From Tribonema minus (Eukaryota > Sar > Xanthophyceae > Tribonematales > Tribonemataceae), in assembly GCA_017506865.1 (NCBI GenBank), contig JAFCMP010000346.1:310001-374000 (forward strand): 64,000 nucleotides of DNA. The letters are read 5' to 3'. Positions 1-11,595 of the stretch are shown in pieces; position 1 is the stretch's first letter, and each line of letters opens with the position of its first letter. A program made the translations under genes and the position numbers. Below the pieces are notes generated by a model. It saw only the letters and a list, made by a program, of their open reading frames with translations. It searched no databases and was not told where the DNA came from.

Positions 1-556
1 AGGAGGTACCAGCTCGCATTCGGGCAGCAGATTTGGCTCAGAGATCCCTGCGTAGATGTGGTTGGGCGAAGGCTTGGCGTGTGCCAGTCTCAGAAGGTAT
101 GCCGTTGCATCGTCGAAGGAAGGCCGCCGCAGAGGCAAAACGGTAGTGCTTTGGCTGTGACCGCTATGTACAGCTGCGTAAAGCAACAGGAACTTGAAGC
201 AGGAGCTCAAGCAGGTGCTCATCCCCCGCAGAGACGATCTAACAAGGAGCGTGTTGAAGTTGACAAACTTCAAGCTGAACCTCAAGCTTGAAGTTATCCG
301 TTCGCGAGTAAAAGCGCGCCCACCAGCAAGCAAAAGCATGAGCAGTTACGATCGTGTACTGCCATTCTTCAGAGCCCCGCCTCCACCTCTGCTCTGGCCA
401 TCAGGTATTTACCGAGCAAACGTGCCTTCCAGTGCCGCAACACACCCCATGCTGCACTTGTCTTGGCGCGCATCGGCAAGCCATGGTGTTTTCTGTGATG
501 GCTGAAAATCCAGACCATGTGGCTCGTGCAATTCAGCATATGTACGCCTTGCACCC

Positions 557-880
557 ATGACTTGCCTGTCGAGCTCTTCAGCTGATGTGTCACTGTTGCT
601 TGCCTGGGCAGCGCTACTTGGCCCTGGAACATCAATGCCATCCGAGCCACAACACCACTGCTACTCCAACCAGGGCCAAGTGCCAGCCAACGACACCGAG
701 CCAGCAACAGCAGCTGAGGAGGATACGTACACACAACAAGCTCACATGAATGAAGCAGGGCCGGATGAGTGCGTGCCCATACCATCAGATGAAGAAGTGG
801 AGTATACGCTCGTGATGACAGAGGAGTGGGCGGAGCGCTTCCGAGAGTCAAAATCTGTGCAGGCCAAGTTCGGTCAGTAA
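557..880 (+). CDS. Possible orphan coding segment, unknown function
   Basis: This open frame encodes 107 residues ending in an acidic, mixed-composition stretch (DEEVEYTLVMTEEWAERF near the C-terminus) that looks more protein-like than the surrounding low-complexity frames. No family is recognised and no upstream exon could be joined with confidence. It could be the last exon of a gene entering from the left or a chance frame. I lean only slightly towards coding. Confidence 0.15.
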   Translation: MTCLSSSSADVSLLLAWAALLGPGTSMPSEPQHHCYSNQGQVPANDTEPATAAEEDTYTQQAHMNEAGPDECVPIPSDEEVEYTLVMTEEWAERFRESKSVQAKFGQ

Positions 881-1116
881 CACTCACAGCTGATCATGAT
901 GATGAGAATGCCAGCTTCAGCAGCGTGCAAGGATTGGCCTAGACAAGGGTTACCACAGTATTGGTCAACCTGGTAGTCACAATCAGCTTCTGGCGTCCCA
1001 AGATTCAGTGTTGCTCATCAATGTTGGGTGCAGCACCCCTCACATGTGCACCGATGTGTGCTCGGTCGCCAGGGGGGAGTGGTGTGGGGTTGATTTGCTG
1101 ACCACCAACTAGCATG

Positions 1117-1375
1117 CGTTAAGCAGAGTCGTGTCCATCGACTTACACTTGCGCGGGCGGCAACTTTGCTGAGCTCCTGCCACCACAGCCAGCTGCCAGA
1201 AGTATTCAGCACCAGCGCAGCGCAACGTGTTCTGCACAGTGTGGTACCACCATGACAGCATTGCTGTCCAGGGCATCTACCCAGCAACCGCTCAGCTCAA
1301 GGTCTTGCGGCAGCCGTATGTACAATATTGAGACGCAATTGCTCGTGCGCTGCGTACACGGATGTGCCCGCGCTG
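1117..1375. repeat. Dispersed repeat, copy A
   Basis: The sequence from CAGAGTCG to about 1375 aligns in the same orientation with 8333-8566, with shared blocks such as TTCTGCACAGTGTGG and conserved spacing, at roughly 70% identity by eye. The two copies are 7 kb apart, so this is an old dispersed element or segmental duplicate of unknown type. The inner end of the right arm of the inverted duplication (8562) lies inside copy B. Confidence 0.5.
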
Positions 1376-1455
1376 CCTCAGGTGCTGGCGCTCTGAAACC
1401 CAAGCGCGGGCGCCGCGGCGGCAGGCAGGTGCGCGTGCGGCAGGAGCGGCTGCAG

Positions 1456-1486
1456 CGGGAGCAGCAGCAGCAGCAGCAGCAGCCGA
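1456..1486. repeat. CAG trinucleotide microsatellite
   Basis: This is a run of GCAGCAG units in otherwise GC-rich noncoding DNA. It creates polyglutamine, polyalanine and polyserine frames that look like ORFs in several directions. No gene is attached to it. Confidence 0.7.
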
Positions 1487-4052
1487 GCGCTGCCGCGGTA
1501 GTGGACCTCGACAGCTTGCGCACCGCAGCTGCGGCGTACGCGCGCGCTAGGGACGCGTGCGTCGGTTCGCAGGGCGCTGCGAGCACGAGTACGGAGGCGG
1601 GCACAAACGCAGCACAGCAGCAGGGCGTCTGCGATTGTTTGCAACAGCACAGCGATGGCGCTCAGGAGCCGGCGTGCGCGCAGCAGGCGCCGGAAGCAGC
1701 TGCTGCAGCGCATGAACAGTCGACTCTGAATGTTTGTTCTGTGCATACGGAGGTTGTGCATACATAGATTAATAGCACTTCGTGTATCAATAGGCCGCGC
1801 TCGCCGCCTTCACAGGTGCAAGCCGTTGTTGTCATCGGCATTGACCTATGTAGACTGTGCATCGTATTTCGTGTCTGCCGATGTGTTTCCCGAGTGTATC
1901 ATTACATGCCAGCGGTGCAGATGCTGGAGCTGCTGGGGTGTGGCGTGCAGTTTGAGCCATTTGCTGCACGCATCAGCAACGCTCCTTCGTGGACTCCCCA
2001 GTCAATGACGTTAAGCTGTGTTAGATTCATGTGAAGCGCAGGAGGGGAGTTGTGTGAATTATTGTGAAGCGTGCGATGAATGCCTGTACCATGTCAGCAA
2101 GCGGTAGGTATTGCTTGTGAGGGTTAGGCATATGTGTCTGAGAGAGGGGGCAGGTATGCAGTGCCTCCATCGCACAACGTGCCCGGTGTTTGATGCCCCG
2201 ACTGTTCCGCAACATCTCGAGTGATGATAAAGCCAGGCTAGGGTATAGTTTGTTTGTTCGCGACTGCGATTCTTCTGTTGTTGAGACTATACATGTAGCT
2301 GTGCACGCAGCCACTTGAGCCCTTGACCTCTTCATTGTCAGGGCGCAAAATAGCTCAGATGGTGGATGGCCAGCTTGCCACCAGTATATGCATGCATCTC
2401 GTCAAGGTTTGAAAGTGTCGCAGCTCTCAAGACAATCGTACTGCTAGCTGCTCTTGGATCGGACGAAAGTCCTGACTGCTTGTGTAAACTCTGACTGCCT
2501 GTGTTCATCTGAAGGTACGACGATGCACAAGGCCCGTTTGCAGCCATCACATGTGGCTCACAATGTTGTGCTGCTCATCTGTACGCATCGGCTGGTTTTT
2601 TTTTTCACAAACAGGGGGGGGGGGGGGGGAGGTGCACGACAATGCGAGGCTGCCCCTGTAATTGTGGAAGAGGGGGCGGTGCAGCCTGAGGGCGAGTCTG
2701 TGGATAATTTATTTATAAATAAATAACCCTGCCCAGTTGATGTCAGTCCCTGGGTAGACTCAACCACTTCTCTCCAGTGGCACGACATCACAGTGAATAC
2801 ATGACTCTGTTGATTGTGTCATTCTGCACATGTTGCTATGCTCACATGCAAAGACCTTGGACAAATTATTGGGGGCAATGTAGACAGACGGCATGTCTAC
2901 ACCCAATGTAACATGGAGAGCATATCATAAAACAACAGTACGCCATTTACAGAGTACATCGGGCACCAATGGTTGTGGAATCTTGAATCATCTGTTTAGA
3001 AACATCTGGTGCAAGCGTCAAGTGACTTCAGCTAGATGTGTATGGCAGTTGACCACTGTCATACTATACCAAAGAGACGCTGAAAGGCTGAACTCGTGAC
3101 TGCACCAAAATCCTTAGCCATCACAAATGCAACAGCGTAGACTGTATGCCATGGGCATGGCCATGTGCAATGGCGTACATACGCTTGAGCGCATAAGCGT
3201 CCACGCCGCAACGCACTCGTGACGTGTGCATCAGCATTTGCAAATACGCTCGAATGAAAGTGCCAACAAGTGCAACGATGCATTGTGCTTGAGAGGCTGC
3301 AGCAGACAAGTCGCTGAGCGGATGCCTCAGCCAGACCAGGCAGTTGCAGGAGGACGGCAAGCAAGCACAGGCAGTGCAGCACCTGGAAAACAAAAGCCAG
3401 GACCGTGTGCGCAGAGACAGGTTTCGGTTGAAATAAAAGGACTGGGCGACAAGCGCGTGCGCCCACGTGGGGGTGGTCTACAGAGGCCGTTGGCAGACGC
3501 AGCGTCCCCTTGGGGACTGGCTAGAGTATGCAAAACCCAGGAGCACCCGTTGGCGCGCGCTCTCATCTCTCTCCTGGTCGCTCTCACAGTCTACAACGGG
3601 GTCAGCGACAGTGTTGACCAAAGCGTCCCCCCTTCTTTCTTGCGGGAGTGCGAGCGCACGACGGCGTGGTCGCCGCGGCGCTGCACGGCGCCAGCGAATA
3701 TAGGATAGGGCTCTCTCACATATACAAGCGCGTGCGCTACGGAATGGTGCTTACCGCTACACTTACTACCACACCCCGGGCCGCCCCCCCTCAAATGGCA
3801 CCCTTACGACAGTTGGTGGCTGACCCGAACTACCACGCATGAGACACAAAGTCACATCCCGTCCCGGTGAGGTTCCGGGCATACATATGCGGAATGCTGA
3901 TGGGCTGTTGACGCTCGGTGATGCGCCGTTGCCGCATCATGCCGCTGCCGGCGGCTGCGCACGTGCGCAGGCCGCGACGCGGACCGTTGCTGCTGTTGCT
4001 GACGTTCTGGGCGCGCCTGCTGCTGCTGCTGCTGCTGCCGCCGCGAGGCCAT

Positions 4053-5725
4053 TTAGATGGCCCAGCCGCCCACGGTCATGAAGGACGTCTCCGAGGTCAT
4101 GGCCGCCTGCGGCGCCTGCGCGCCGAACATCATGTGGCCCGTGTGCATGGCGGACGGCAGCTGCTGCTGCGCAGCGGCGCCGCCCATGTCCGCTGGCAGC
4201 GCGCAGTCCTGCAGCATGATGTCCATGAAGTCCTCGTCGTCGACCGTGAGCATGGCGGACGCGCTGGAGCCCATGGCGACGTCCTCCTCCGACATGCCCA
4301 GCAGCGCGGCGAGCTCGTCGAAGGGGGCGCCCTCGAACAGGTCGGCGGCGTCCGCGGGCGTCGGCGCGGCGGCGGCGTACACGGGCGCGGGCTGGTGCAC
4401 GGCGGGCTGCGGCGCGGGCGCCATGCACATGTAGCTGTTCATGTGCATCTGGTGCTGCAGCGCCATCTGCGCCATCTGGGCCGCCATCTGCTGCTGCAGC
4501 AGGGCCTGGTCCATGTGGCCGTACGCGCCGTACTGCGGCGCCGCTGCCGCCGCCATCTGGCGCTGCTGCTGCTGCAGGTACAGGCTCTCCTGCATGCGCT
4601 GCTGCTCGGCGGCCTGCTTGTACGCCGCCAGGGGGTCCACTGCCTGCGCCTGCGCCGCGCGCGCCGTCTGCATCATCTTGTACATGGGGTTGGCGTTGCG
4701 GCCCTGCTGCTGCGCGGCGCTCGGGAGGGGCACCGGCGCCGGGAACGGGACCTTAACGTCAAACACCGACTCCTCCTCCAGCTGCTCTGGGTTGGCCAGA
4801 AACAGCGCGTTGCGCAGGGCGCTCTGCAGGCCGCTGGAGGCTCCACGCGTCACGAGGCGCTTCTTCTTCTCCAGCAGCTGCAGCTGGGCCTCGATCTCGG
4901 CGTGCTCCTCCGCCGTGAGGGCGCACTGCGCACGTTCCTTCAGCTCTGAGACAGGACAGCAGAAAATGATGAGGCGCGTGTGAGAGCTGTCAACACATGC
5001 GGATTTCACAAGCAAGCCAGCTCTGCGCAGCACGACCAGGACGAACGAGGGACATTCGCTGCTTGCAGATGCAATGCATGAATACGATGCCTCCTACTCA
5101 GCGCGCAAAACCAGCTAATTGCCGGTGAAAGCGATCCGGAGCAGCGACATGCCCTCTTCAAGTCGATGAAGCCAGCAAGGCAAGTAAGCGAAGCGGCGAA
5201 ATATGGTGAACACAGCAATCAGCATATGAAAGCTGAGAGACGATGCAGCTGCGCCTGCGCAGGCAGCACCGCCGATCCGGTCAACTTAGACCCCTGTTTG
5301 TCCCCAGACAACTGACCTTGAGCTGTCTTGTTCAGGCTCCTGATCTGCCTGTGAGGCCAGCGCTGAATGCCGAACTTGCGGCATATCTTCTTCAGGAGCG
5401 TAAGGCTGAGACCCAGCTCCTTCGCCAGCTCCGCCTGCGTCGTCGTGCAGCACAGTGGCAGGGTGAGGCAAAATGCGGAGCGCTCATTGAACCAAGTACC
5501 GCCGTACGACTGTGGCAGGAAGAACTCTGCAGCGCGAATGCAGGCCAAGCTGCTAAGACCATCGACGGCACGATCTAAGCCAGCCAGGCAGCCCGTCACG
5601 CCCTCGTGCACGATGGGACCAGCAAAACAGTTGCGGAGAGAAGTAGAGCTCACCAGGGGAACATTGTAGTAAGACTGCAGGAGCTCCAGGGTTATCTGGT
5701 CTGCCTCAATATGCTTGACATCCAT
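4053..5725 (-). CDS. RWP-RK domain transcription factor
   Basis: The model has three exons: 5654-5725, 5317-5434 and 4053-4945, giving 360 aa. Intron 1 (GTGAGC...ACGCAG) splits the DNA-binding domain, joining NVPL to AELAKELG in phase 0. Intron 2 (GTCAGT...TCTCAG) restores Q-E-L-K. The RWP-RK domain spans about residues 11-63: ITLELLQSYYNVPL, a helix AELAKELGLSLTLLKKICRK, then RWPHRQIRSL, so the usual RWPxRK reads RWPHRQ with Q for K. After it come a basic/coiled segment, a Q/M/A-rich region and an acidic tail (near DDEDFMDIML) that resembles an activation domain. RWP-RK proteins are nuclear regulators of nitrogen status or gamete fate in plants and algae; which one applies here is unknown. 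The start at 5725 lies 10 residues before the domain. The 5' half is duplicated at 9671-10000. Confidence 0.88.
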
Positions 5726-6831
5726 GGCTGTGCTGGTGCCTAGCTGTGGTGGGCGCTCTCTCGCTGTCGCTCCCTCCCCACCTGGTCTGGAAATGCACTT
5801 GGCTTTGTGGAGAGCTAACTGCGGCAGCGAACCCATTTTGATTTGCCGTTGGGCATGAGAGGGCAAAGTGGCACAAAAAAGTGGTAAAAGTGGTCACATT
5901 TGGCCTGAGCGCAGTTCCTTATGACGCTGCCGAACCTCCCGAACTTGCCGACATGGTGACTCACATGCACTTGTGCCGAGACCAAAACGAAGCAGCAGTG
6001 CGTGCCCCTGTCTCCGGCACGCAGCCACAAGAAAGAGTCGGCATCAGGCAGCAGCAGCAGCAGACTCCATGCTCGGAAAACAGCGAGCTGCTAGCAGTGC
6101 CGCACTCTCTACCAAGCAAGTAAAGGCAAGCAGGGAGGACGCACTGCCAGCGCACAGAGGCAAGAGCTGCTATTCTGGCGCGTGTGCAAGTTGGCTAATG
6201 GCAGTGTCAGGCTGCGCTGGTTTAGTATTTGCCATGGTGCATGGGTCATTGTTTCTGCGCCTGGTGACGTACAAAACATGCTTTTTTTGCTCGGCATTCT
6301 CGTCGGCAAATCTCCTGCAGCAGCTGCTGTCATTCTAGACACAGCAGCCTTTCTTCTGGCCGGGCATCACCAGCAATAAAACCGACATTTGACATGATAA
6401 CCGTAGTGGTGTGCCATGTACATCACCGATGTGCGCTGCCCTCCCCCACCAGATGATGGCCATGGGTACGGTGTTGGATAAGTCTGCTGGACAGTCTACC
6501 AGTACACTACTGTACGTACGGCGCAACAGTGCGCATGTATGCACACATGCAGTCCCCTTGCGGGGAAGGGGGGGGGGGCGCGAACGGCAATGGCCAATCA
6601 GACAGCGCGTGTACGTGGATCTGATGCTATCACCATTGGACATTGGTGCAGTGGTAGTCGCCGCTGCGAAGACTCCCTCTCTGCGCCACTGTGGCCCAGC
6701 TCTGCCGGTGGATCTAGTAGTTGGTGCAGACTAAATGGCGTTAGAGAGGTTGGAGAGCACCGTTGATGGGGCGTGCCAGGCCCAGCGCATGAAGCGCTGG
6801 CTACCTGCGGAGAGTCGCTACGGCGCCTGAG
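5408..6831. repeat. Left arm of a large inverted duplication
   Basis: This arm matches the reverse complement of about 8562-10000. Sampled blocks are about 98% identical, differing mainly by single bases and small indels, so the event is recent. It contains the RWP-RK upstream region, exon 1, intron 1 and the first bases of exon 2. The outer breakpoint falls just after the codons for AKELG. The inner breakpoint lies after the shared block GTCGCTACGGCGCCTGA. Confidence 0.9.
5726..6831 (-). promoter_or_regulatory. Upstream region of the RWP-RK gene
   Basis: This 1.1 kb lies upstream of the RWP-RK start and holds no coding exon I can support. All of it is repeated, inverted, at 8562-9670, so whatever promoter the gene uses exists twice. 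No TATA box or known operator is obvious. The assignment rests on position only. Confidence 0.35.
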
Positions 6832-8561
6832 GATGCAGCAGCTGCCGCGGCAGCTGTGGCGCCACAGCAAGAAAACACGCCACTGCGGCTGCCGCTGCTG
6901 CCACTGCTGATGCAGCGATTGTTAGGTGTGTTGGCTGCTGCTGCAGCAGCAGTTGTTGATGCTAATGCTGCCAGTGCTGGCGTCCTGTTGGTTTTATGCC
7001 AGTGGCCGCAACTCATGTAACTCGTACTGTTTGTAAACAGCGTTGGCCCCAAACAGCAGCGGCGCCTAAGCGGCCGTGGCGGCAGCGCACCTGATGGTGC
7101 AGCAGCAGCGGCAGACAGAGCGTAACCACTTTCAGTCTGGCAGCACCAGCAGTTACCTCAGCGACAACGGCACTGGCAGCAGCAGCGGCAGCACATGGCG
7201 CAGCTGCCCCGGCAGCGCCAGCAACACCAGCGGCTGCAGAAGCTGTTGCGGGCGCAGACGACACAGCTGCTTCAGGGACTACTGCTGCTGCTGCAGCAGG
7301 GCCTGTCGCTGCTGCTACAGTTTCCTGAGGGACGACGCCGCAGCCGGAATGACAACGGTAATGGCAACCGAAAGCATCGACAGCGGCACCGTCAGCCTCG
7401 CCTGCACTACAACGGCCTGGGCAGCACCCGGAGGCACTACAGTGTCACGCGCTTAGCGGGGCATGCAGCGCACCTGCGGCAGTATCTCAACACTGGGCCA
7501 GTCGACGATGGCTACACACCATTCTTGGCATCCCCCACGGGACCGCAGGATGGGCATGGTGCTGCATGCCTACGCATTTCCGGCCACCGGCTACGCCAAC
7601 GACAAATACGACGTGTCAGCTACAGGCGCAGTCGCTGGCGGCGAAGACTGCCCAGGATCCCGAGCGGTGCTGCCGCGACCAAGAGGCCGCCAAAAAGACC
7701 CACTATTCTGCCACTATGATCAGAATTGCTACAAACTTGCCACTTTGGAAACCAGATCGTTTGGCAGCATGGGGGTGCAGGGGCAGAAGCTGCTGGAGGC
7801 TGTCGCCACCGTGACGGAGTACGCATCAGGATGGCAATGGCCCGGAGCAGCCAGTCATGATCTAGCATTGAGAAGCATCATGATAGCACTGGTGTTACGC
7901 GCTACGCTCAGCTCTGTCGGCAGCGCTCCCGCCGGACCGCATGGCATACTCTTTGCGTATTATGACGCACATGGCGGAGTCTAGGGGGGCAGATGGACAG
8001 GACTTAGAGGGGGGTAAATGCCATTTGGCGCTGTCAATTAGAAATGATTGCAATGCCAATGCGCACATTGAGACACTCTCAAGCCAGCAAGCTGGACATC
8101 CACCATTTGGGCTTTTTTGCACGCACAGCGAGAACAAAAAGTGTACTTTTAAGTACTCCTGCTCCCGGGGTGGGGTAATCAATCGACCTCAGCATCAACC
8201 CCAAACAGTGGTTGCACAAGCATGCAGGAGGGGGGCGCCTCTTGCATGAGCACTGCCAGTGTGTATATATCTGCCAGGGGACGTTGCGGAGTGAACCAGT
8301 TGACTTGCTGAGTCGAAGCTTGTGCATCTTACAGAGTCGCGTCTGTCGACTTCCGCTTGTGAGCGGCAGCAAACACTAGCTGAGCACCTGCCGCCGCAGC
8401 CAGCGCGCGGAGGGGAAGCGGGCCGTGATGTTTTCTGCACAGTGTGGCACCATGAGCATGGTTGTCCAAAAGCGTCTGCCCAGCAGCCGCGCAAGTCAAG
8501 GTGCTGTGGCAGCAGTGTCATACTCAGCAAATGGACGCTTGCGTGCTGCGTATGCGCGTGG
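6832..8561. other. Spacer between inverted arms: low-complexity DNA
   Basis: About 1.7 kb separates the two arms. The left half (about 6850-7350) is CAG/CTG-rich and gives long polyglutamine or polyleucine frames without domain signal. The right half carries a possible retroelement tail (7463-7984) and part of dispersed repeat copy B (from 8333). No host gene is supported. Confidence 0.5.
7463..7984 (+). mobile_element. Possible LINE-like reverse transcriptase tail
   Basis: This open frame encodes 173 residues. The segment reading LATLETRSFGSMGVQGQKLL followed by a helix and a basic/aliphatic stretch recalls the short C-terminal tail seen after the palm in many protist non-LTR reverse transcriptases, where an E-T-x-G-x-x-G motif is common. 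No catalytic YADD-type motif is present in the window, so at most a 3' remnant is here. This is a family-resemblance judgement from memory and could be wrong; an ordinary orphan exon is the alternative. Confidence 0.25.
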
Positions 8562-8566
8562 CTCAG
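8333..8566. repeat. Dispersed repeat, copy B
   Basis: This is the same-orientation partner of 1117-1375. It ends in GTGGCTCAGGCGCC, which coincides with the inner breakpoint of the right inverted arm. The junction of the inverted duplication may therefore have been seeded in, or have cut, this repeat. Confidence 0.5.
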
Positions 8567-10000
8567 GCGCCGTAGCGACTTTCCACAGGTAGGTAGCCAG
8601 CGCTTCATGCGCGGGGCCTGGCACGCCCCATCAACGGTGCTCTCCAACCTCTCTAACGCCATTTAGTCTGCACCAACTACTAGATCCACCGGCAGAGCTG
8701 GGCCACAGTGGCGCAGAGAGGGAGTCTTCGCAGCGGCGACTACCACTGCACCAATGGCCAATGGTGATAGCATCAGATCCACGTACACGCGCTGTCTGAT
8801 TGGCCATTGCCGTTCGCGGCCCCCCCCTCTTCCCCGCAAGGGGACTGCATGTGTGCATACATGCGCACTGTTGCGCCGTACGTACAGTAGTGTACTGGTA
8901 GACTCTGTCCAGCAGACTTATCCAACACCGTACCCATGGCCATCATCTGGTGGGGGAGGGCAGCGCACATCGGTGATGTACATGGCACACCACCACGGTT
9001 ATCATGTCAAATGTCGGTTTTTATTGCTGGTGATGCCCAGCCAGAAGAAAGGCTGCTGTGTCTAGAATGACAGCAGCTGCTGCAGGAGAGTTGCCGACGA
9101 GAATGCCGAGCAAAACAAGCATGTTTTGTACGTCACCAGGCGCAGAAACAATGATGCACCATGGCAAATACTAAACCAGCGCAGCCTGACACTGCCATTA
9201 GCCAACTTGCACACGCGCCAGAATAGCAGCTCTTGCCTCTGTGCGCTGGCAGTGCGTCCTCCCTGCTTGCCTTTACTTGCTTGGTAGAGAGTGCGGCACT
9301 GCTAGCAGCTCGCTGTTTTCCGAGCATGGATTATGCTGCTGCTGCTGCCTGATGCCGACTCTTTCTTGTGGCTGCGTGCCGGAGACAGGGGAACGCACTG
9401 CTGCTTCGTTTTGGTCTCGGCACAAGTGTATGTGAGTCACCATGTCGGCAAGTTCGGGAGGTTCGGCAGCGTCATAAGGAACTGCGCTCAGGCCAAATGT
9501 GACCACTTTTACCACTTTTTTGTGCCACTTTGCCCTCTCATGCCCAACGGCAAATCAAAATGGGTTCGCTGCCGCAGTTCGCTCTCCACAAAGCCAAGTG
9601 TATTTACAGACCAGGTGGGGAGCGAGCGACAGCGAGAGAGCGCCCACCACAGCTAGGCACCAGCACAGCCATGGATGTCAAGCATATCGAGGCAGACCAG
9701 ATAACCCTGGAGCTCCTGCAGTCTTACTACAATGTTCCCCTGGTGAGCTCTACTTCTCTCCGCAAGAACTTTTTGCTGGTCCCATCGTGCACGAGGGGGT
9801 GACGGGCTGCCTGGCTGGCTTAGATCGTGCCGTCGATGGTCTTAGCAGCTTGGCCTGCATTCGCGCTGCAGAGTTCTTCCTGCCACAGTCGTACGGCGGT
9901 ACTTGGTTCAATGAGCGCTCCGCACACGCTGCACCGCATTTCACCTCACCCTCCTGCTGTGCTGCACGACGACGCAGGCTGCTGTGCCTGGCAAAGGAGC
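8562..10000. repeat. Right arm of the inverted duplication
   Basis: This is the reverse complement of about 5408-6831 at about 98% identity. It carries a second RWP-RK upstream region in plus orientation, exon 1, intron 1 and a stub of exon 2. Small differences include a 2-base insertion in the upstream region and extra bases near the exon 2 acceptor. With its 1.7 kb spacer the structure could form a stem of about 1.4 kb. Confidence 0.9.
9671..10000 (+). pseudogene. Truncated RWP-RK gene copy
   Basis: Exon 1 (9671-9742) is identical in protein to the parent (24 residues from MDVKH to NVPL) and keeps a GTGAGC donor. The intron and its ACGCAG acceptor (ending 9977) are also present. Exon 2 follows only as far as the AKELG codons, with changes just after the acceptor that shift the frame, and the homology stops near 10000. 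The second helix and the RWPxRK motif are missing, so it cannot encode a working DNA-binding domain. The copied promoter may still drive a short chimeric or antisense-type transcript. Confidence 0.8.
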
Positions 10001-10009
10001 TGGGTGTAT

Positions 10010-11595
10010 GTACACAACCAGTGAACGCAACTTCAACTTCAAGCGGCCGAGGTTTGAATAAACTTTTTCTCAGTTGCCCCTCTTGTTGCCAAGTAGAGCG
10101 GCACCAACACGAGCTGCACCGGTGGTCGCTGTGTTCGGTGGCACTGCGGATTGAGATTTTCAGCAAGGTCTTGGGAAACTTTTCTAGGTAGGTGTAGCTG
10201 AGTTCAGATCGGTGCCTCACACGCACTCAATGTGAAGATGCCAGCACACGTGCTCGTACATCCATGAGTACTTGAGTTCGGGGCTATCTCGGCATACCTG
10301 CATGCAGAGCTTTGAACTAGAGCAAGAGCCGCTACGCGCCAATGCCTCATGACACGGGCGAGCGCCGCGGGTGGGTCGCCCGTAACGCACACTCTGCCTG
10401 CGCATGCCTCTACGTCGCGGCTGGCGGGCGCTGTCTGCAACGCTGCTGCTGCACAGCGCAGCGCTGGACGCAGCGTGCTCGATGTCTGGGGCAACGCTCA
10501 GGTCACCATGGATGCATAACCCTGAAGCAAGGGCTAGCATCATGGCACCAACATGGGAGGCCGTGATGCGCCTGTGCCGGGGGTCAGGGTAATGGCTAGA
10601 GGTTGAGCACTGTGTGTCATATGCAGTTCTCAGGCGCAACTCTCAGCAGCAGGATGTGTAATGCCAAAGTTGCTTGATGCGTGCAATCTTTGAACGCTGT
10701 GGGCGCACCCATGTGCAGGCACGCAGAATACAGCGCATGACGTCAGTGCTTCCAAGACAAACAGAACGCAAGTGGCCAACACGAATGCCACTGTAGCTCA
10801 GTGAGCCAGTGGCAGTCAAAAAGACACAATTCATTGGCGGAGATCGTGACCTGCACTGACACACCGGCCAAATACACCATAGGAGGGAGGGATAGTCGGG
10901 CACAAAGCACTTCCACCCAGGCCTAACAACAACACGTATTTATATGGCGCGACGGTCTCGCATGACGGGAGGGCGTGACCCCCCTGCGACCATATTCGCC
11001 TTGGAAGCCTCAGGCTGGCCTGGTGCAGCATAAAACACTAACCGCCCCCCTGTGCTACATGGTACAGAGACAGCCAACAAATGTGTGTAGTCATCCCCCC
11101 CCCCCAACCCCCCGCCCCGACGTCAGTTGTGTGATCCCTGTGTCAGTCGAAACCTCTTCGTCGCGTCCGCGCTTCCGCCGACGCTGACTGCGCTGCGAAT
11201 AGCATGGACCGCAGGTATGTCCCCGCAGCAGCTGTAGCAGCAGCTGTGGCAGCAGCATCAGCGGCTGTGGCAGCAGAGTCAGCAGCCACGCTCAGGAGAT
11301 GCGTCAGCTGCGGCAGCAAAGGCAGCAGCAGCGGGCGCGCGCCTGTCGCGCATGCGCATACGCACGCGCCCCAGCACGCCACCAGCACGCCAGCAGCAGC
11401 GCCAGTGGCGGCGGCGGCAGCAGTGGCGACTGCAGCGCCAGCAGCAGCAGCAGCAGCAGCAGCGCAACCGCCGCCACAGCAGCGGCAGCAGCAGCGCACC
11501 CGCCGCCACAGCAGCGGCAGCACCGCGGCAGCAGCGGCGGCGCATCGGCGGCGGCGGCTGTGGCGGCGGTGGCGGCGGCGGCGGCGAGGCCCGCG
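10010..11595. other. Intergenic region, 3' of the GT2 gene
   Basis: No coding exon is recognised between the inverted-duplication edge and the stop codon of the GT2 gene. A short CTTCAACTTCAA motif occurs at about 10029. A CAG/GCC-rich microsatellite fills about 11220-11590 and probably lies in the GT2 gene's 3' UTR. Confidence 0.5.
11220..11590. repeat. CAG/GCGGCG-rich low-complexity block
   Basis: Imperfect CAG and GCGGCG units continue up to the stop codon of the GT2 gene at 11596. The block produces long Gln, Ala, Ser and Arg frames on both strands that are not believable proteins. Confidence 0.7.

Larger units (their letters stand above)
1..4052. other. Stretch without a recognisable gene
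   Basis: No conserved domain or spliced gene model could be supported here. Visible content: a CAG microsatellite near 1456-1486, a copy of a dispersed repeat at about 1117-1375 (partner near 8333-8566), a G homopolymer near 2617-2630 and an AT-rich patch near 2707-2726. It lies beyond the 3' end of the RWP-RK gene, so part of it may be that gene's 3' UTR. Many open frames exist but all have the skewed composition expected from GC-rich noncoding DNA. Confidence 0.5.

Noticed and set aside
3918-4949. 343-residue plus-strand frame opposite the RWP-RK last exon
   Set aside because: It is the antisense shadow of a GC-rich, Gln/Ala/Met-rich exon; it consists of Leu/Arg/His runs with no domain.
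10786-10814. Hairpin TGCCACTG...CAGTGGCA taken as a possible tRNA or small RNA
   Set aside because: Only one 8 bp stem is present; there is no cloverleaf, anticodon arm or T-loop.
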